Part shown: positions 9,036-17,886 of the stretch, one piece after another
Layout of the letters: each line of letters begins with the position of its first letter
Numbering within the stretch: the first letter of the stretch is position 1
From: Terriglobus roseus
GTDB lineage: Bacteria; Acidobacteriota; Terriglobia; Terriglobales; Acidobacteriaceae
Assembly (NCBI RefSeq): GCF_900105625.1
Contig: NZ_FNSD01000001.1
Location: 620,001 to 684,000, forward strand
Length of the DNA stretch: 64,000 nucleotides
Direction of reading: 5' to 3'
The notes under the pieces: generated by a model
Database searches by the model: none
What the model was told of the DNA's origin: nothing
What the model saw: the letters and a program-made list of their open reading frames with translations, nothing else
Position numbers and translations under genes: made by a program

Positions 9036-9549
9036 GCGCCTCCGTATTATAGGAAGCGTGAGAGTTTCTGCGACGCTGCGTTTTGCTTTGGCCGCTGCCC
9101 TGCTGTTGACGGGCTGCAATCGTGGTGACCATCCGCAGCAGATTGCGGAAACTGCGCCCGACTTCACCATCCAGGACGGATCGCAAAGCGTCCGCCTAAG
9201 CCAGTTCCGGGGCAAGGTGGTTGTCCTGAACTTCTGGGCAACGTGGTGTGCGCCCTGCATCGATGAACTGCCTAGTCTGCAGGCCCTTCAGAGAGCCCGG
9301 CCCGACGTACAGGTTCTTGCCGTCTCGATCGACGACGATCCGGCAGCTTACGCCAAATTCCTGAAACAGTACGACATGAGCATCCTCAGCATCCGTACCG
9401 GTATGGAAGGCGCGAACCTGAAATATGGATCGGTCCGCCCGCCCGAGACCTTCCTGATCGACCGGGGCGGGATGATTCGCCGGAAGTTCATTGGGCCCCA
9501 GCAGTGGACGAACCCTGAGATTCTTGGGTACTTGCAGAAGATTTCTTAA
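9034..9549 (+). CDS. TlpA/ResA-like thioredoxin-fold lipoprotein
   Basis: The 171-residue product has a lipoprotein signal (lipobox LLLTGC, Cys28) and a thioredoxin fold with the redox motif FWATWCAPC, then the cis-proline loop RPPETFLID. Such proteins reduce disulfides on the outer face of the membrane, often for cytochrome c or envelope protein maturation. The ATG at 9034 gives a good signal peptide; an in-frame GTG at 9058 is an alternative with a shorter leader. It is alone on its strand and divergent from the glycosyltransferase. Confidence 0.88.
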   Translation: MRLRIIGSVRVSATLRFALAAALLLTGCNRGDHPQQIAETAPDFTIQDGSQSVRLSQFRGKVVVLNFWATWCAPCIDELPSLQALQRARPDVQVLAVSIDDDPAAYAKFLKQYDMSILSIRTGMEGANLKYGSVRPPETFLIDRGGMIRRKFIGPQQWTNPEILGYLQKIS

Positions 9550-9572
9550 AATCCTCTTCAGGCACCGCCAAA

Positions 9573-9726
9573 TCCTGAGCGGAGTGCAGCGGAGTCGCAA
9601 GACCTGCATTTCCGTTTTCGGTGCCACAGACCTGGGTCGGACTGCCGATCGGTTTTGTGGCGCCGTCGGCGAAATGCGGTCCTTGACTGCACTCCGCTGC
9701 GCTTCGTTTCGCCCAGGATGACGGGG
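9573..9726. repeat. Dispersed palindromic repeat, copy A
   Basis: The left arm (CTGAGCGGAGTGCAGCGGAG then AAGACCTGCAT) is followed about 85 bp later by its approximate inverse (ATGCGGTCCTTGACTGCAC, then CTCCGCTGCG and CCAGGATGACGG). It matches the arms at 25729-25880 and 30103-30288, but is more degenerate. It sits between the convergent thioredoxin and ThuA genes. Confidence 0.75.
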
Positions 9727-9730
9727 TTGG

Positions 9731-10783
9731 CTACTTCACGCTTGGGCTGTCATCTGCTGGCAGATCGCCAAGTGCGTACTGGATGCCGGCGAGGACGTGT
9801 TCCATGATCGGCGTTGTGGCGTAGATGTGTTCGCTGTGGCCGAGTGCCTCGTAGAAGACGCGGCCCTTGCCTTCGTGGCGGATCCAGCTCAGCGCGTAGT
9901 CGCCGTCCGTACGCTTGGTCGCCGGCGTCTCCTTTGCCTTGTCGACGTCGCTCATCTTTGCGTAGTCCAGGCTGGTGAGAACGTGAACCCGCTTGCGTGA
10001 GAAGGAGTCCTGCACGAAGGTGTAGATCTCGTCATGCACGGTGAACTCCTGGCCGTGGAACATGGCGGTCAGGGGACTTTTCGGATCGTCGATCTTCACG
10101 GTGATGGGCTGCGGGAAGAGCCAGTGAAATTTGAAGTAGCCACCGATCATGGTGTCAAAGTCCTGCCATGTGCCAGTCGGTGCTTCGGTCGAACCGCGTG
10201 GCGGAGACGTATGGTACGAGTCTCCCGCCGCATGAATGCCCGCCAGACCTTTGCCGTCACGCACAAAGTCCAGCAGCGCCTTCTTGCGCGCCTCCGTCGC
10301 TGCAGCATCCTTCGGGTCATCGAGGAAATTCAGCGTTGTGCTGTCGAGGAAGATCAAGTCATAGTTCGCCAGGTTCGCCGCGTTGATGTCCGCGGGATCG
10401 AAGGTGATGGTGGTGCTATACGCGCCGGTAGCCTCGCCCATCGCCTTCACGGCCTCTGCCGCGATCGGAATCGACGAGTGCACAAAGCCGGCCGCATGCG
10501 CCAGCAGCAGCACCTTTCTTGGCTTTTTCGGCTTTGCCAGTGCGTGACGTGGAATGTTGTCGAGCATGGCCACATAGTCCTGTAGCTGTGGCTTCTGGAG
10601 CTGCACGCCATCCTTGATACTCTGCGGGCGCGTGTCCGGACTGGGTACGGTCTTTTCTCTCAGCTCAGCCGTCGAGCCGGTGTCCGGCCGGGGTGCTGGA
10701 CGCGGTGGAGCTGCGGGTGCCTGCGCGACGGCGGCTGTGCTGGTCAGGACAAGGGCTAGGGGCAGGGCGAAGCGAAGGCTCAT
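9731..10783 (-). CDS. Secreted ThuA-domain (trehalose-utilisation-like) protein
   Basis: A 350-residue exported protein: signal peptide MSLRFALPLALVLTSTAAVA, a proline-rich linker, then a glutamine-amidotransferase-like ThuA fold from about residue 85 to 340. Family hallmarks are VLLLAHAAGFVHSS, LIFLDSTTLNF, KGLAGIHAAGDSYH and FHWLFPQPI. ThuA domains occur in disaccharide metabolism and in many secreted proteins of soil bacteria; their reaction is poorly defined. The region between it and glgX holds a strong hairpin, so the two genes may be separate transcripts despite sharing a strand. Confidence 0.85.
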   Translation of the reverse strand: MSLRFALPLALVLTSTAAVAQAPAAPPRPAPRPDTGSTAELREKTVPSPDTRPQSIKDGVQLQKPQLQDYVAMLDNIPRHALAKPKKPRKVLLLAHAAGFVHSSIPIAAEAVKAMGEATGAYSTTITFDPADINAANLANYDLIFLDSTTLNFLDDPKDAAATEARKKALLDFVRDGKGLAGIHAAGDSYHTSPPRGSTEAPTGTWQDFDTMIGGYFKFHWLFPQPITVKIDDPKSPLTAMFHGQEFTVHDEIYTFVQDSFSRKRVHVLTSLDYAKMSDVDKAKETPATKRTDGDYALSWIRHEGKGRVFYEALGHSEHIYATTPIMEHVLAGIQYALGDLPADDSPSVK

Positions 10784-10893
10784 CTTTTGGAAACTCCCGG
10801 CGCTGCTGGTGGGCTGCCGTCATACGGTAACTGCGGTGCGGAGGATCGTCAACGGTTCGCGGAATCCCCCACGTTCGGTTCGCGTAGGGACAG

Positions 10894-10930
10894 GGCACCC
10901 GCTCTATCGTTGCTGCCGAGAGCGGGTGCC
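10894..10930. terminator. GC-rich hairpin between glgX and the ThuA gene
   Basis: Arms GGCACCCGCTCT (10894-10905) and AGAGCGGGTGCC (10919-10930) pair perfectly around a 13-base loop. There is no T-run on either side, so it is a weak intrinsic terminator at best. It shares the GGGTGCC/GGCACCC core with the hairpin at 23206-23250, which suggests a second dispersed hairpin family. Confidence 0.55.
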
Positions 10931-10981
10931 GCACTCCTGACAGCTTCACCGTCATGAGTGGGATCCTCACTGCGCTTGCCT

Positions 10982-13102
10982 CTACGGCTTGCCGTCGCGG
11001 AAGACACGCATCGATCGGCCGCCCAGGATCACCTTCTCGCCGAGGGTCTCCGGCGCGAACGGGTCATCGATGTTCTGGGTATCCAATACCTGGTGCCAGG
11101 GTGTGTCGGAGGGCGGCGGTGGCAGCGTGAATTCCACGCCATCGTGTGCGGCGTTCACCATCAGCAGGAAGCTGTTGTCGGTGACGGGGTTTCCATCGTC
11201 ATCGCTGACACCCAGTGTCCGTCCGTTCAGCATGAACGCCAGCGACCTCTGCCAGTCGGCATTCCAGTCCTCGTCGCGGAACTCGTCACCGCCCGTGCCG
11301 TACCAGGCAATGTCCTTTACCAGGGAGCCACGAATGGTGCGGTCCTGGAAGAACTTCTTGCGGCGCAGGTTCGGATGCTTGGCACGCAGTTCAATCAGCC
11401 TGGTTGTGAATTCCATGAGGCGCTGCCGGGGCGGGTCCAGCTTCCAGTCATACCAGGTGATCTCATTGTCCTGACAGTAGCCGTTGTTGTTTCCGCGTTG
11501 CGAACGGCCAACTTCGTCTCCACCGCAGATCATCGGAACACCCTGAGACAAGATCAACGTTGTGAGAAAGTTACGCGTTTGACGTTCACGTAATTCATTA
11601 ATGGCCGGATCGTCCGTCGGACCTTCCGCACCCATGTTCCAGCTGTCGTTGTTATCGGCGCCATCCGTGTTGTTGTCGCCGTTGTTCTCGTTGTGCTTCT
11701 CGTTGAAGCTGACCAGGTCCGTCAGCGTGAAGCCGTCGTGAGCGGTGATGAAGTTGATGGAGGCATACGGCTTGCGCCCGTCGTTCTGGTACAGATCGCT
11801 GGAGCCGGTAATGCGATAGGCGAAGTCCGACAGCAAGCCCTCGTCGCCCTTCCAGAAGCGACGCACCGTGTCGCGGTACTTGCCATTCCACTCTGCCCAC
11901 AGCACCGGGAAGTTGCCGACCTGGTAGCCACCCTCGCCCACATCCCACGGCTCTGCAATCAGCTTCACGGACTGCAGGATGGGATCCTGGTGGATGACGT
12001 TGAAGAAGCTTGAGAGCTTCTGGACGCCCTCTTCGTCGCGGGCCAGCGTGCTTGCCAGATCGAAGCGGAAGCCGTCGACGTGCATCTCCGTAACCCAGTA
12101 ACGCAGCGAATCCATCACCAGCATCAGCACCTGCGGATGAGACACGTTGAGTGTGTTTCCAGTACCGGTGTAATCCATGTAGTAGCGGGGACTGTCCGCA
12201 ACCTGCCGGTAGTAGGTCGTGTTGTCGATGCCTTCCATCGACAGCATCGGCCCTTTCTCGTTGCCTTCACAGGTGTGGTTATAGACCACGTCCAGGATGA
12301 CTTCGATGCCCTCCTTGTGCAGGGTCTTCACCATCTCCTTGAACTCGCGCACCTGCTCGCCGGTGGTTCCGGTAGAACTGAATCGAGACATGGGCGCGAA
12401 GTAGCCGAGGGTGTTATAGCCCCAGTAGTCGCGAAGGCCGCGGTCGACCAGATGGCCTTCATCGATGAAGTGATGGACTGGTAGCAGTTCAACGGCGGTG
12501 ACGCCCAGCATCTTCAGGTACTTGATGCTGGGTTCGGAGGCAAGACCCGCGTAGGTACCGCGGAGCTTTTCAGGGATTGCCGTGTTTTGCATGGTGAAGC
12601 CGCGAACACTCAACTCGTAGATGATGGAATCGGAGAGCGGCAGGTCTGGAGGACAGTCATCCTCCCAATCGAAACGGCTGTCGATGACCACACTCTTCGG
12701 CACGCCTGCGGCGGAATCCTGGGTATCCAGCTTGAGGTCGTCACCGCTCATAACGTCATACGGGAAGACAGGCGCTTTCCAGTCCACGTCGCCAGTGATG
12801 GCCTTGGCGTAGGGATCGACAAGCAGCTTTGCCTTATTGAAGCGAAGTCCCTTCTCCGGCTCCCAGGGCCCGTCTACACGAAAGCCGTAACGCTGCCCGG
12901 GCTTGATGTTGCGCACCAGGCCGTGCCAGACGAAGGCAGTTCTTTCCTTCAGCTCAACGCAATCGATCTGCTGGTCATTTTCGTCGAAGAAGCAGACCGA
13001 GACGGCTGTGGCGTTTTCGCTGTAGAGTGCAAAATTTGTGCCCTTTGAGGACGCTGTAGCGCCCAGCGGGTAGGGCCTTCCGGGCAGAACGGTGCGTGTC
13101 AT
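10982..13102 (-). CDS. glgX: Glycogen debranching enzyme GlgX (GH13)
   Basis: The 706-residue protein removes alpha-1,6 branches from glycogen. It has an N-terminal CBM48-type beta-sandwich (residues about 8-100: PLGATASSKGTNFALYSENA) and a GH13 barrel with all catalytic regions: VVYNHTCEGN, VDGFRFDLAST (nucleophile Asp), LIAEPWDVGEGGYQVG (acid Glu) and FITAHDGFTLTDL (HD). QRGNNNGYCQDNEITWYDW is the usual GlgX/TreX block. Length is typical. Glycogen synthase is encoded about 8 kb to the right, so the glycogen genes are in the same neighbourhood but not in one operon. Confidence 0.97.
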   Translation of the reverse strand: MTRTVLPGRPYPLGATASSKGTNFALYSENATAVSVCFFDENDQQIDCVELKERTAFVWHGLVRNIKPGQRYGFRVDGPWEPEKGLRFNKAKLLVDPYAKAITGDVDWKAPVFPYDVMSGDDLKLDTQDSAAGVPKSVVIDSRFDWEDDCPPDLPLSDSIIYELSVRGFTMQNTAIPEKLRGTYAGLASEPSIKYLKMLGVTAVELLPVHHFIDEGHLVDRGLRDYWGYNTLGYFAPMSRFSSTGTTGEQVREFKEMVKTLHKEGIEVILDVVYNHTCEGNEKGPMLSMEGIDNTTYYRQVADSPRYYMDYTGTGNTLNVSHPQVLMLVMDSLRYWVTEMHVDGFRFDLASTLARDEEGVQKLSSFFNVIHQDPILQSVKLIAEPWDVGEGGYQVGNFPVLWAEWNGKYRDTVRRFWKGDEGLLSDFAYRITGSSDLYQNDGRKPYASINFITAHDGFTLTDLVSFNEKHNENNGDNNTDGADNNDSWNMGAEGPTDDPAINELRERQTRNFLTTLILSQGVPMICGGDEVGRSQRGNNNGYCQDNEITWYDWKLDPPRQRLMEFTTRLIELRAKHPNLRRKKFFQDRTIRGSLVKDIAWYGTGGDEFRDEDWNADWQRSLAFMLNGRTLGVSDDDGNPVTDNSFLLMVNAAHDGVEFTLPPPPSDTPWHQVLDTQNIDDPFAPETLGEKVILGGRSMRVFRDGKP

Positions 13103-13270
13103 ATGTGTCGTTCGTTTCCTATTCCGATTGAGTCTTCGGTGGTGGGATGCATGGGCGCGACGGGAGGATGGGCTGCGCGAACGATCGCTTCTGCGCTATG
13201 ACTGGTATCCAGCGCAGAATGGCGCGCACGTTCGCCCTCGCTCGATATCGGGCGTATTCTTGAAGGCGGC

Positions 13271-14038
13271 ATGATGTTGCGACTTACGTCTTACACGATC
13301 CTTGCGGGCCTCGCCCTGGCGTTGCCCATCCACGCCCAGAAGGCTGAGCCTGGCACGCCACCGGAGACTCCGGCACCGGCACAGCAGACCAAACCCGCCG
13401 CACCGGTGGACGATCTGCCTGACTCTCCCGGAGCATCGGAGGGCCTGGGTATCCCACCAATGCCAAACGGTCCGACGGCCATCATCGACACCAGCATGGG
13501 CCGCCTGACCTGCCACTTCTTTGCGAACGAATCACCCAAAACGGTTGAGAACTTTGTCGGCCTTGCAACTGGAACGAAAGCCTTCACCGATCCAATCACC
13601 GACAAGCCGATGAAGGGTGTGCGCTTTTACGATGGCACCACATTTCACCGGGTGATTGCGAACTTCATGATCCAGGGTGGCGACCGCGCCGGCACCGGCG
13701 CCGGGGATGCGGGTTACTACATTCCGGAAGAGCGCTCGCCAGGACTGAGGTTTGACCGGGAAGGCCGTCTTGCGATGGCAAACGCCGGGCCGGGTACGGG
13801 CAGCACACAGTTCTTCATCACCGAAGCGCCCGTGCCGGAACTGAATGGGAAGCACACCATCTTCGGTCAGTGCGATGCGCACTCCGTCCTGATCGTGCAG
13901 TCGATCGCACGCGTCGAAAAGAACTCAAACGACAAGCCTGTAACGCCGGTGACCATCAACAAGGTCACCATCGTGCCGGAAGGCCAGCCACTGCCGGCCG
14001 ATCCTGCAGCCCCTGCCGCAGTCCCCGCGGCGAAGTAG
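13271..14038 (+). CDS. Secreted peptidyl-prolyl cis-trans isomerase (cyclophilin)
   Basis: A 255-residue protein with signal peptide (MMLRLTSYTILAGLALALPIHAQ), a Pro/Ala-rich linker (residues about 24-70) and a cyclophilin domain. FHRVIANFMIQGGD carries the catalytic Arg, ANAGPGTGSTQFFI the substrate-binding Gln/Phe, and HTIFGQC the His. It should assist proline isomerisation of exported proteins. The tail is Ala/Pro-rich. A second, cytoplasmic cyclophilin gene begins 66 bp downstream, so the two are a tandem pair, probably one transcript ended by the hairpin at 14648. Confidence 0.93.
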   Translation: MMLRLTSYTILAGLALALPIHAQKAEPGTPPETPAPAQQTKPAAPVDDLPDSPGASEGLGIPPMPNGPTAIIDTSMGRLTCHFFANESPKTVENFVGLATGTKAFTDPITDKPMKGVRFYDGTTFHRVIANFMIQGGDRAGTGAGDAGYYIPEERSPGLRFDREGRLAMANAGPGTGSTQFFITEAPVPELNGKHTIFGQCDAHSVLIVQSIARVEKNSNDKPVTPVTINKVTIVPEGQPLPADPAAPAAVPAAK

Positions 14039-14104
14039 ATTTCACACGCCGTTTTCATGGCGAAGGCATCACACAGAACGGCACCAAAGAAGGAGAACGA
14101 AACC

Positions 14105-14626
14105 ATGGCAGAACGCACACCGGGAACCTACGCGATCTTCAATACCAGTGAAGGCACCATTGTCACCAAGCTGTATGAGAAGGACGCGCCGGAGACCGTC
14201 GCCAACTTCATCGGACTGGCCGAGGGCACGAAGTCCTGGGAGAGCCGCAGCAAGAAGGGCGACAAGCTGTATGACGGCACCGTCTTTCACCGCGTGATTC
14301 CTGAGTTCATGATCCAGGGCGGAGATCCGGAAGGCACCGGCATGGGCGGCCCCGGCTACAAGTTTGCCGATGAGACCAAGGGTTCGCCGCACGGCTTCCA
14401 GACCACCGGCAAGCTGGCCATGGCGAACGCCGGCCCCAACACGAACGGCTCGCAGTTCTTCATCACGGTCGCTCCTACCACATGGCTGACCGGCCGCCAC
14501 ACCATCTTCGGTGAAGTGGTCGAGGGCTACGACATTGTGGAGAAGATCAGCAAGGCTCCGCGCGACGGCATGGACCGCCCGAAGAAGGCCATCACGCTGG
14601 ATACCGTTGTGATCGAGCGCGTCTAA
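14105..14626 (+). CDS. Cytoplasmic cyclophilin-type peptidyl-prolyl isomerase
   Basis: From the ATG at 14105 (AAGGAGA ten bases upstream) the protein is 173 residues with no signal peptide. Cyclophilin active-site segments are intact: FHRVIPEFMIQGGDPEGTG, MANAGPNTNGSQFFITVA and HTIFGEVVEGYD. It is close to the PpiB group but somewhat longer because of an N-terminal insertion (SWESRSKKGDKLYDG). The preceding gene encodes an exported member of the same family. Confidence 0.94.
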   Translation: MAERTPGTYAIFNTSEGTIVTKLYEKDAPETVANFIGLAEGTKSWESRSKKGDKLYDGTVFHRVIPEFMIQGGDPEGTGMGGPGYKFADETKGSPHGFQTTGKLAMANAGPNTNGSQFFITVAPTTWLTGRHTIFGEVVEGYDIVEKISKAPRDGMDRPKKAITLDTVVIERV

Positions 14627-14647
14627 TTCGAATCAGCAGCAGACAAG

Positions 14648-14690
14648 ACGACGCCAGCGCCCTTCGGTGCTGGCGTCGTTTCCTTTGTTT
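14648..14690 (+). terminator. Rho-independent terminator after the cyclophilin pair
   Basis: Arms ACGACGCCAGC (14648-14658) and GCTGGCGTCGT (14669-14679) form a perfect 11-bp stem with a ten-base loop, followed by TTCCTTTGTTT. It lies 21 bp after the stop codon of the second cyclophilin. Confidence 0.9.
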
Positions 14691-14729
14691 GCGGCGACGC
14701 CCAGTCGGGCTTGGAATTACAGTGTGCTG

Positions 14730-16208
14730 ATGACGCAAAGCTCAAGCGGCGGCCTGCGCCGGTTCTCCCGCGCAGAGGTAGTCTTCGTCACCGCCATTGT
14801 GATGCTGTACGTCCTGCTGTTCGACCACTTCCGCACCTTTCAGGTGGATGATCCCTGGTTCGCGAGCTTCAGCTACAACTACTGGAACGATGGCATCGTG
14901 ACAGACACGCTCTATAAGCGTCATTTCCCGCGAGGGATGGGCGGAGTAGAGGCCTTTGGGAAGCTGGCCGCCTGTGTGCAGGCGCCCCTGATGAATGCGT
15001 TGGGCTGGTCACTGCGGGGACTCGCGGCTCTGAGTACCTGCTTCGTGGCCGCCTCGCTGGCACTGCTGGCGGACGTCTGCCGGCGGCTGAGGCATTCTGT
15101 CCACTTCACGCTTTGCGTGATCGCCGTTGCTGGTCTTACGGAGCCGTTTGTTGTCGTAAGTCAAGGAACGCGATTTGAATTCCTGGCGCTGTTCCTGTTG
15201 ATAGCGGCGCTGTGGTGTGCCGTTCGCGGATGGGTCTTCTCTGCCGCGCTGATCGCGTGCGTCAGCGTTGAGATTGAACCTGCCGCGATTGTCGTGGTGC
15301 TGGGCGTCTTCACTGCCCTATTGATGATGCCGGGTACGCGGTACGCACGCCTGCGTCGATTGCCGTGGATGGCACTTGCCGCAGGACTTGCCGTCGCCGT
15401 CTACTTCGCGCTGCATCCTCATGCTGTCAGCACCTTTTATCACGCCGACTGGTCGTCGGTGGACGCCTCCGCCGGCACGCATGGTTTTGTCTTTCAGTAC
15501 CTGTTCCTCTACAAGCGACATTGGCCCGAGATGATCGCGCTTATCACCGCAACAGTGATCAGCGTACGTACGCGGCAACATCTATTGAAGGAATGGCCAG
15601 CAGTGGCGATCGCCGTGACCGTCGTGGCATCAGTGGTTCTCAAGTGGGGCAACCCACGCTACTTCGTCCTGATCATGCCATTCTTCGCGTTGTTTGTTAC
15701 AGGTGCATTCTTCACGGAACGTCGATGGAAGCTCATCGTCCTGGCAGTGCTTGCGATCATGCTGCCGCAATATGCTTACCGCTACTCGATATCCATTCGG
15801 CAGGCTCCGGCACTGACAAGTGCGGACCAGCGCGAAATAGGCTGGGCTATCGATCGCACCGCACGAAGCGAGGGTCTTCGCATCGCTGATGCCAGCGTGT
15901 TGGGCAACAGCAACGTCTGGTTCGCGCACCCGGGGCATTTCGTGGCACTTGACCGAAGAGTGTTGCAGACGGGCAGGACCGTCTCGGGGGATGTCATCGT
16001 CTGCTTCGAAAATAAGCTCGACCCAACCCTGCGTGAGATGGGCAGCGAATTGAAGTGCTCGGAGCTTAGGGGCCTCCCAAACCCGGTCGAACGGATAACG
16101 GTGCATGGCTATCCGTTGCAGGTCATTGCAGCGACCGGCAAGCCAATCACTGCACCGCTACCAGATTGGCTCTTGAGAAGACTCAAAACCCGGGACGCGC
16201 TGCAATAA
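14730..16208 (+). CDS. Polytopic membrane protein, GT-C glycosyltransferase-like
   Basis: About 492 residues from the ATG at 14730 (earlier in-frame starts at 14667 overlap the terminator and are unlikely). There is one hydrophobic helix near the start, then a loop with an acidic pair (FQVDDPWFASF) and eight or more further membrane helices up to about residue 370, with a soluble C-terminal domain. The acidic residues after the first helix are what GT-C enzymes (PMT/ArnT type) use to bind a lipid-phosphate sugar donor, so a membrane glycosyltransferase is plausible. No specific family is recognised, and no cell-envelope cluster adjoins. Confidence 0.65.
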   Translation: MTQSSSGGLRRFSRAEVVFVTAIVMLYVLLFDHFRTFQVDDPWFASFSYNYWNDGIVTDTLYKRHFPRGMGGVEAFGKLAACVQAPLMNALGWSLRGLAALSTCFVAASLALLADVCRRLRHSVHFTLCVIAVAGLTEPFVVVSQGTRFEFLALFLLIAALWCAVRGWVFSAALIACVSVEIEPAAIVVVLGVFTALLMMPGTRYARLRRLPWMALAAGLAVAVYFALHPHAVSTFYHADWSSVDASAGTHGFVFQYLFLYKRHWPEMIALITATVISVRTRQHLLKEWPAVAIAVTVVASVVLKWGNPRYFVLIMPFFALFVTGAFFTERRWKLIVLAVLAIMLPQYAYRYSISIRQAPALTSADQREIGWAIDRTARSEGLRIADASVLGNSNVWFAHPGHFVALDRRVLQTGRTVSGDVIVCFENKLDPTLREMGSELKCSELRGLPNPVERITVHGYPLQVIAATGKPITAPLPDWLLRRLKTRDALQ

Positions 16209-16210
16209 GG

Positions 16211-17704
16211 CTAGGCCAGTTGCAGCAGGCGATTCGTCTTCGCGGTCATCTCCGTCAGCAATTCTGGATCGTTATTCATGGACCGGCCATAGCTTGGGAC
16301 CAGGTCGCGCAGGCGTTCGGCGGAACCTTCTTCGGCTGACAGCACCGGCGTTCCCTTCATGATCAGCTCCAGCATGATGGAGACGGCGGTGGATGCTCCG
16401 GGAGACGCGCCCAGAAGCGCGGCGAGCGAGCCGTCGGCGCTGCGGACGATCTCGGTCCCAAACTCCAGTTTGCCGCCCATCTTTGGATCGGGCTTGATGA
16501 TCTGCACGCGCTGACCAGCGATCTCCAGCACCCAGTCTTCGCCGCGAGCCGTTGGGACGAACTCGCGCAGGGCGTTGATGCGATCTTCCTGCGACTGCAG
16601 CACCTGGCCGATGAGGTACTTGGTTAGCTCCAGATTGGTTGCGCCTGCGCCCAGCATGCTGACCAGATTGCCTGGACCAACGGAGCCCGGCAGATCCAGG
16701 AACGACCCGGTCTTGAGGAACTTCGTCGTGAAGCCAGCGAAGGGTCCGAACAATAGCTCACGCTTGCCGTCGATGACGCGTGTATCCAGATGCGGCACAG
16801 ACATCGGCGGAGCGCCCAGCGCGGGCTTGCCGTAGACCTTAGCCGCATGCTGCTCGATGACCGCGCGGTTGGTGCAGCGCAGCCACTGGCCGCTGACCGG
16901 GAAGCCGCCATAGCCGCGACCTTCGGGGATGCCGGACTGCTGCAGCAGCGGCAGGGCGCCTCCACCAGCGCCCAGAAAGATGAAGCGCGTGGTGATGCGT
17001 GTCCGCTTCTTCGTCGCGAGATTCTCGACCTCGACGTACCATCGGGTGTCCGGCAGTTTCGTCAGACCGGTCACCTTGTGGCGCATGAAGATGCCGCTGC
17101 CCTGCTGCTGCAGCGAACCGAGCATTAGGCGCGTCAGCGCGCCGAAGTTCAGGTCTGTTCCCTCTTCCGAGCGCGTCGCAGCAACGGGTTCGGAGGCGTC
17201 GCGCGAGGCCATCATCAGCGGGATCCACTCGCGCACCTGTGCGGGGTTGTCGCTGAACTGCATGCTGCGGAAGAGCGGGCTCACCTGCATGGCAGCGAAA
17301 CGGCGACGCAGGAAATCGACTGCCGGTGCGCCGGAGACGAAGCTCATGTGCGGAATGCGATTGATGAACTGCCTCGGGTCGGCCAACAGCCCGCGCTGCA
17401 CCAGCGATGCCCAGAATTGGCGCGAATGCTGGAACTGTTCATTAATCTTGATCGCGCGATCGATCGCGATCGTGCCGTCCGGACCTTCCGGCGTGTAGTT
17501 CAGTTCGCACAGCGCAGCGTGTCCGGTACCCGCGTTATTCCAGGCATCCGAGCTCTCAATGGCAGGCTGTTCGAGGGCATCGACGACCGTGATGCGCAAC
17601 GAGGGCGCGAGCGTCTTCAGCAGCGTCCCCAACGTGGCCGACATGATACCGGCACCAACCAGAAGAACATCGGTTTCAGCGGGAAGAGAAGCTACGTCAG
17701 ACAT
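16211..17704 (-). CDS. mqo: Malate:quinone oxidoreductase
   Basis: This 497-residue FAD enzyme oxidises malate to oxaloacetate at the membrane and passes electrons to quinone. The N-terminal dinucleotide fold (VLLVGAGIMSATLGTLL) and the Mqo-specific stretch AWNNAGTGHAALCELNYTPE are clear, and the protein is of normal family length. FLGAGGGALPLLQQSGIPE and GKRELLFGPFAGFTTKFLK-type blocks support the call over L-2-hydroxyglutarate oxidase. It is encoded downstream of thrC on the same strand, separated by a 182-bp gap with a large hairpin. Confidence 0.95.
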   Translation of the reverse strand: MSDVASLPAETDVLLVGAGIMSATLGTLLKTLAPSLRITVVDALEQPAIESSDAWNNAGTGHAALCELNYTPEGPDGTIAIDRAIKINEQFQHSRQFWASLVQRGLLADPRQFINRIPHMSFVSGAPAVDFLRRRFAAMQVSPLFRSMQFSDNPAQVREWIPLMMASRDASEPVAATRSEEGTDLNFGALTRLMLGSLQQQGSGIFMRHKVTGLTKLPDTRWYVEVENLATKKRTRITTRFIFLGAGGGALPLLQQSGIPEGRGYGGFPVSGQWLRCTNRAVIEQHAAKVYGKPALGAPPMSVPHLDTRVIDGKRELLFGPFAGFTTKFLKTGSFLDLPGSVGPGNLVSMLGAGATNLELTKYLIGQVLQSQEDRINALREFVPTARGEDWVLEIAGQRVQIIKPDPKMGGKLEFGTEIVRSADGSLAALLGASPGASTAVSIMLELIMKGTPVLSAEEGSAERLRDLVPSYGRSMNNDPELLTEMTAKTNRLLQLA

Positions 17705-17833
17705 TTAAAAAGCCTAGCAGGGCAAGATTACGACTCGCAATCCGATGTTCGCCCAAGTGGGCGGCTATCGCACGGCTCATCCGCATAGGTCGACTGCCCG
17801 ATCACGTACTTTGCACGGGCAGAAGGATTGTTT

Positions 17834-17866
17834 CGCGGCTCGGGGATCCGTATCCCCGCAGCCGCG
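17834..17866 (-). terminator. Long two-part hairpin between thrC and mqo
   Basis: Outer arms CGCGGCT (17834-17840) and AGCCGCG (17860-17866) enclose inner arms GGGGAT (17842-17847) and ATCCCC (17852-17857). The structure begins 21 bp beyond the thrC stop and ends about 130 bp before the mqo start. No T-run follows in either direction, so it may be a Rho-linked terminator, an RNA-stabilising hairpin or a repeat. Confidence 0.5.
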
Positions 17867-17886
17867 TGCGGATAAGGCCAAAAGCT

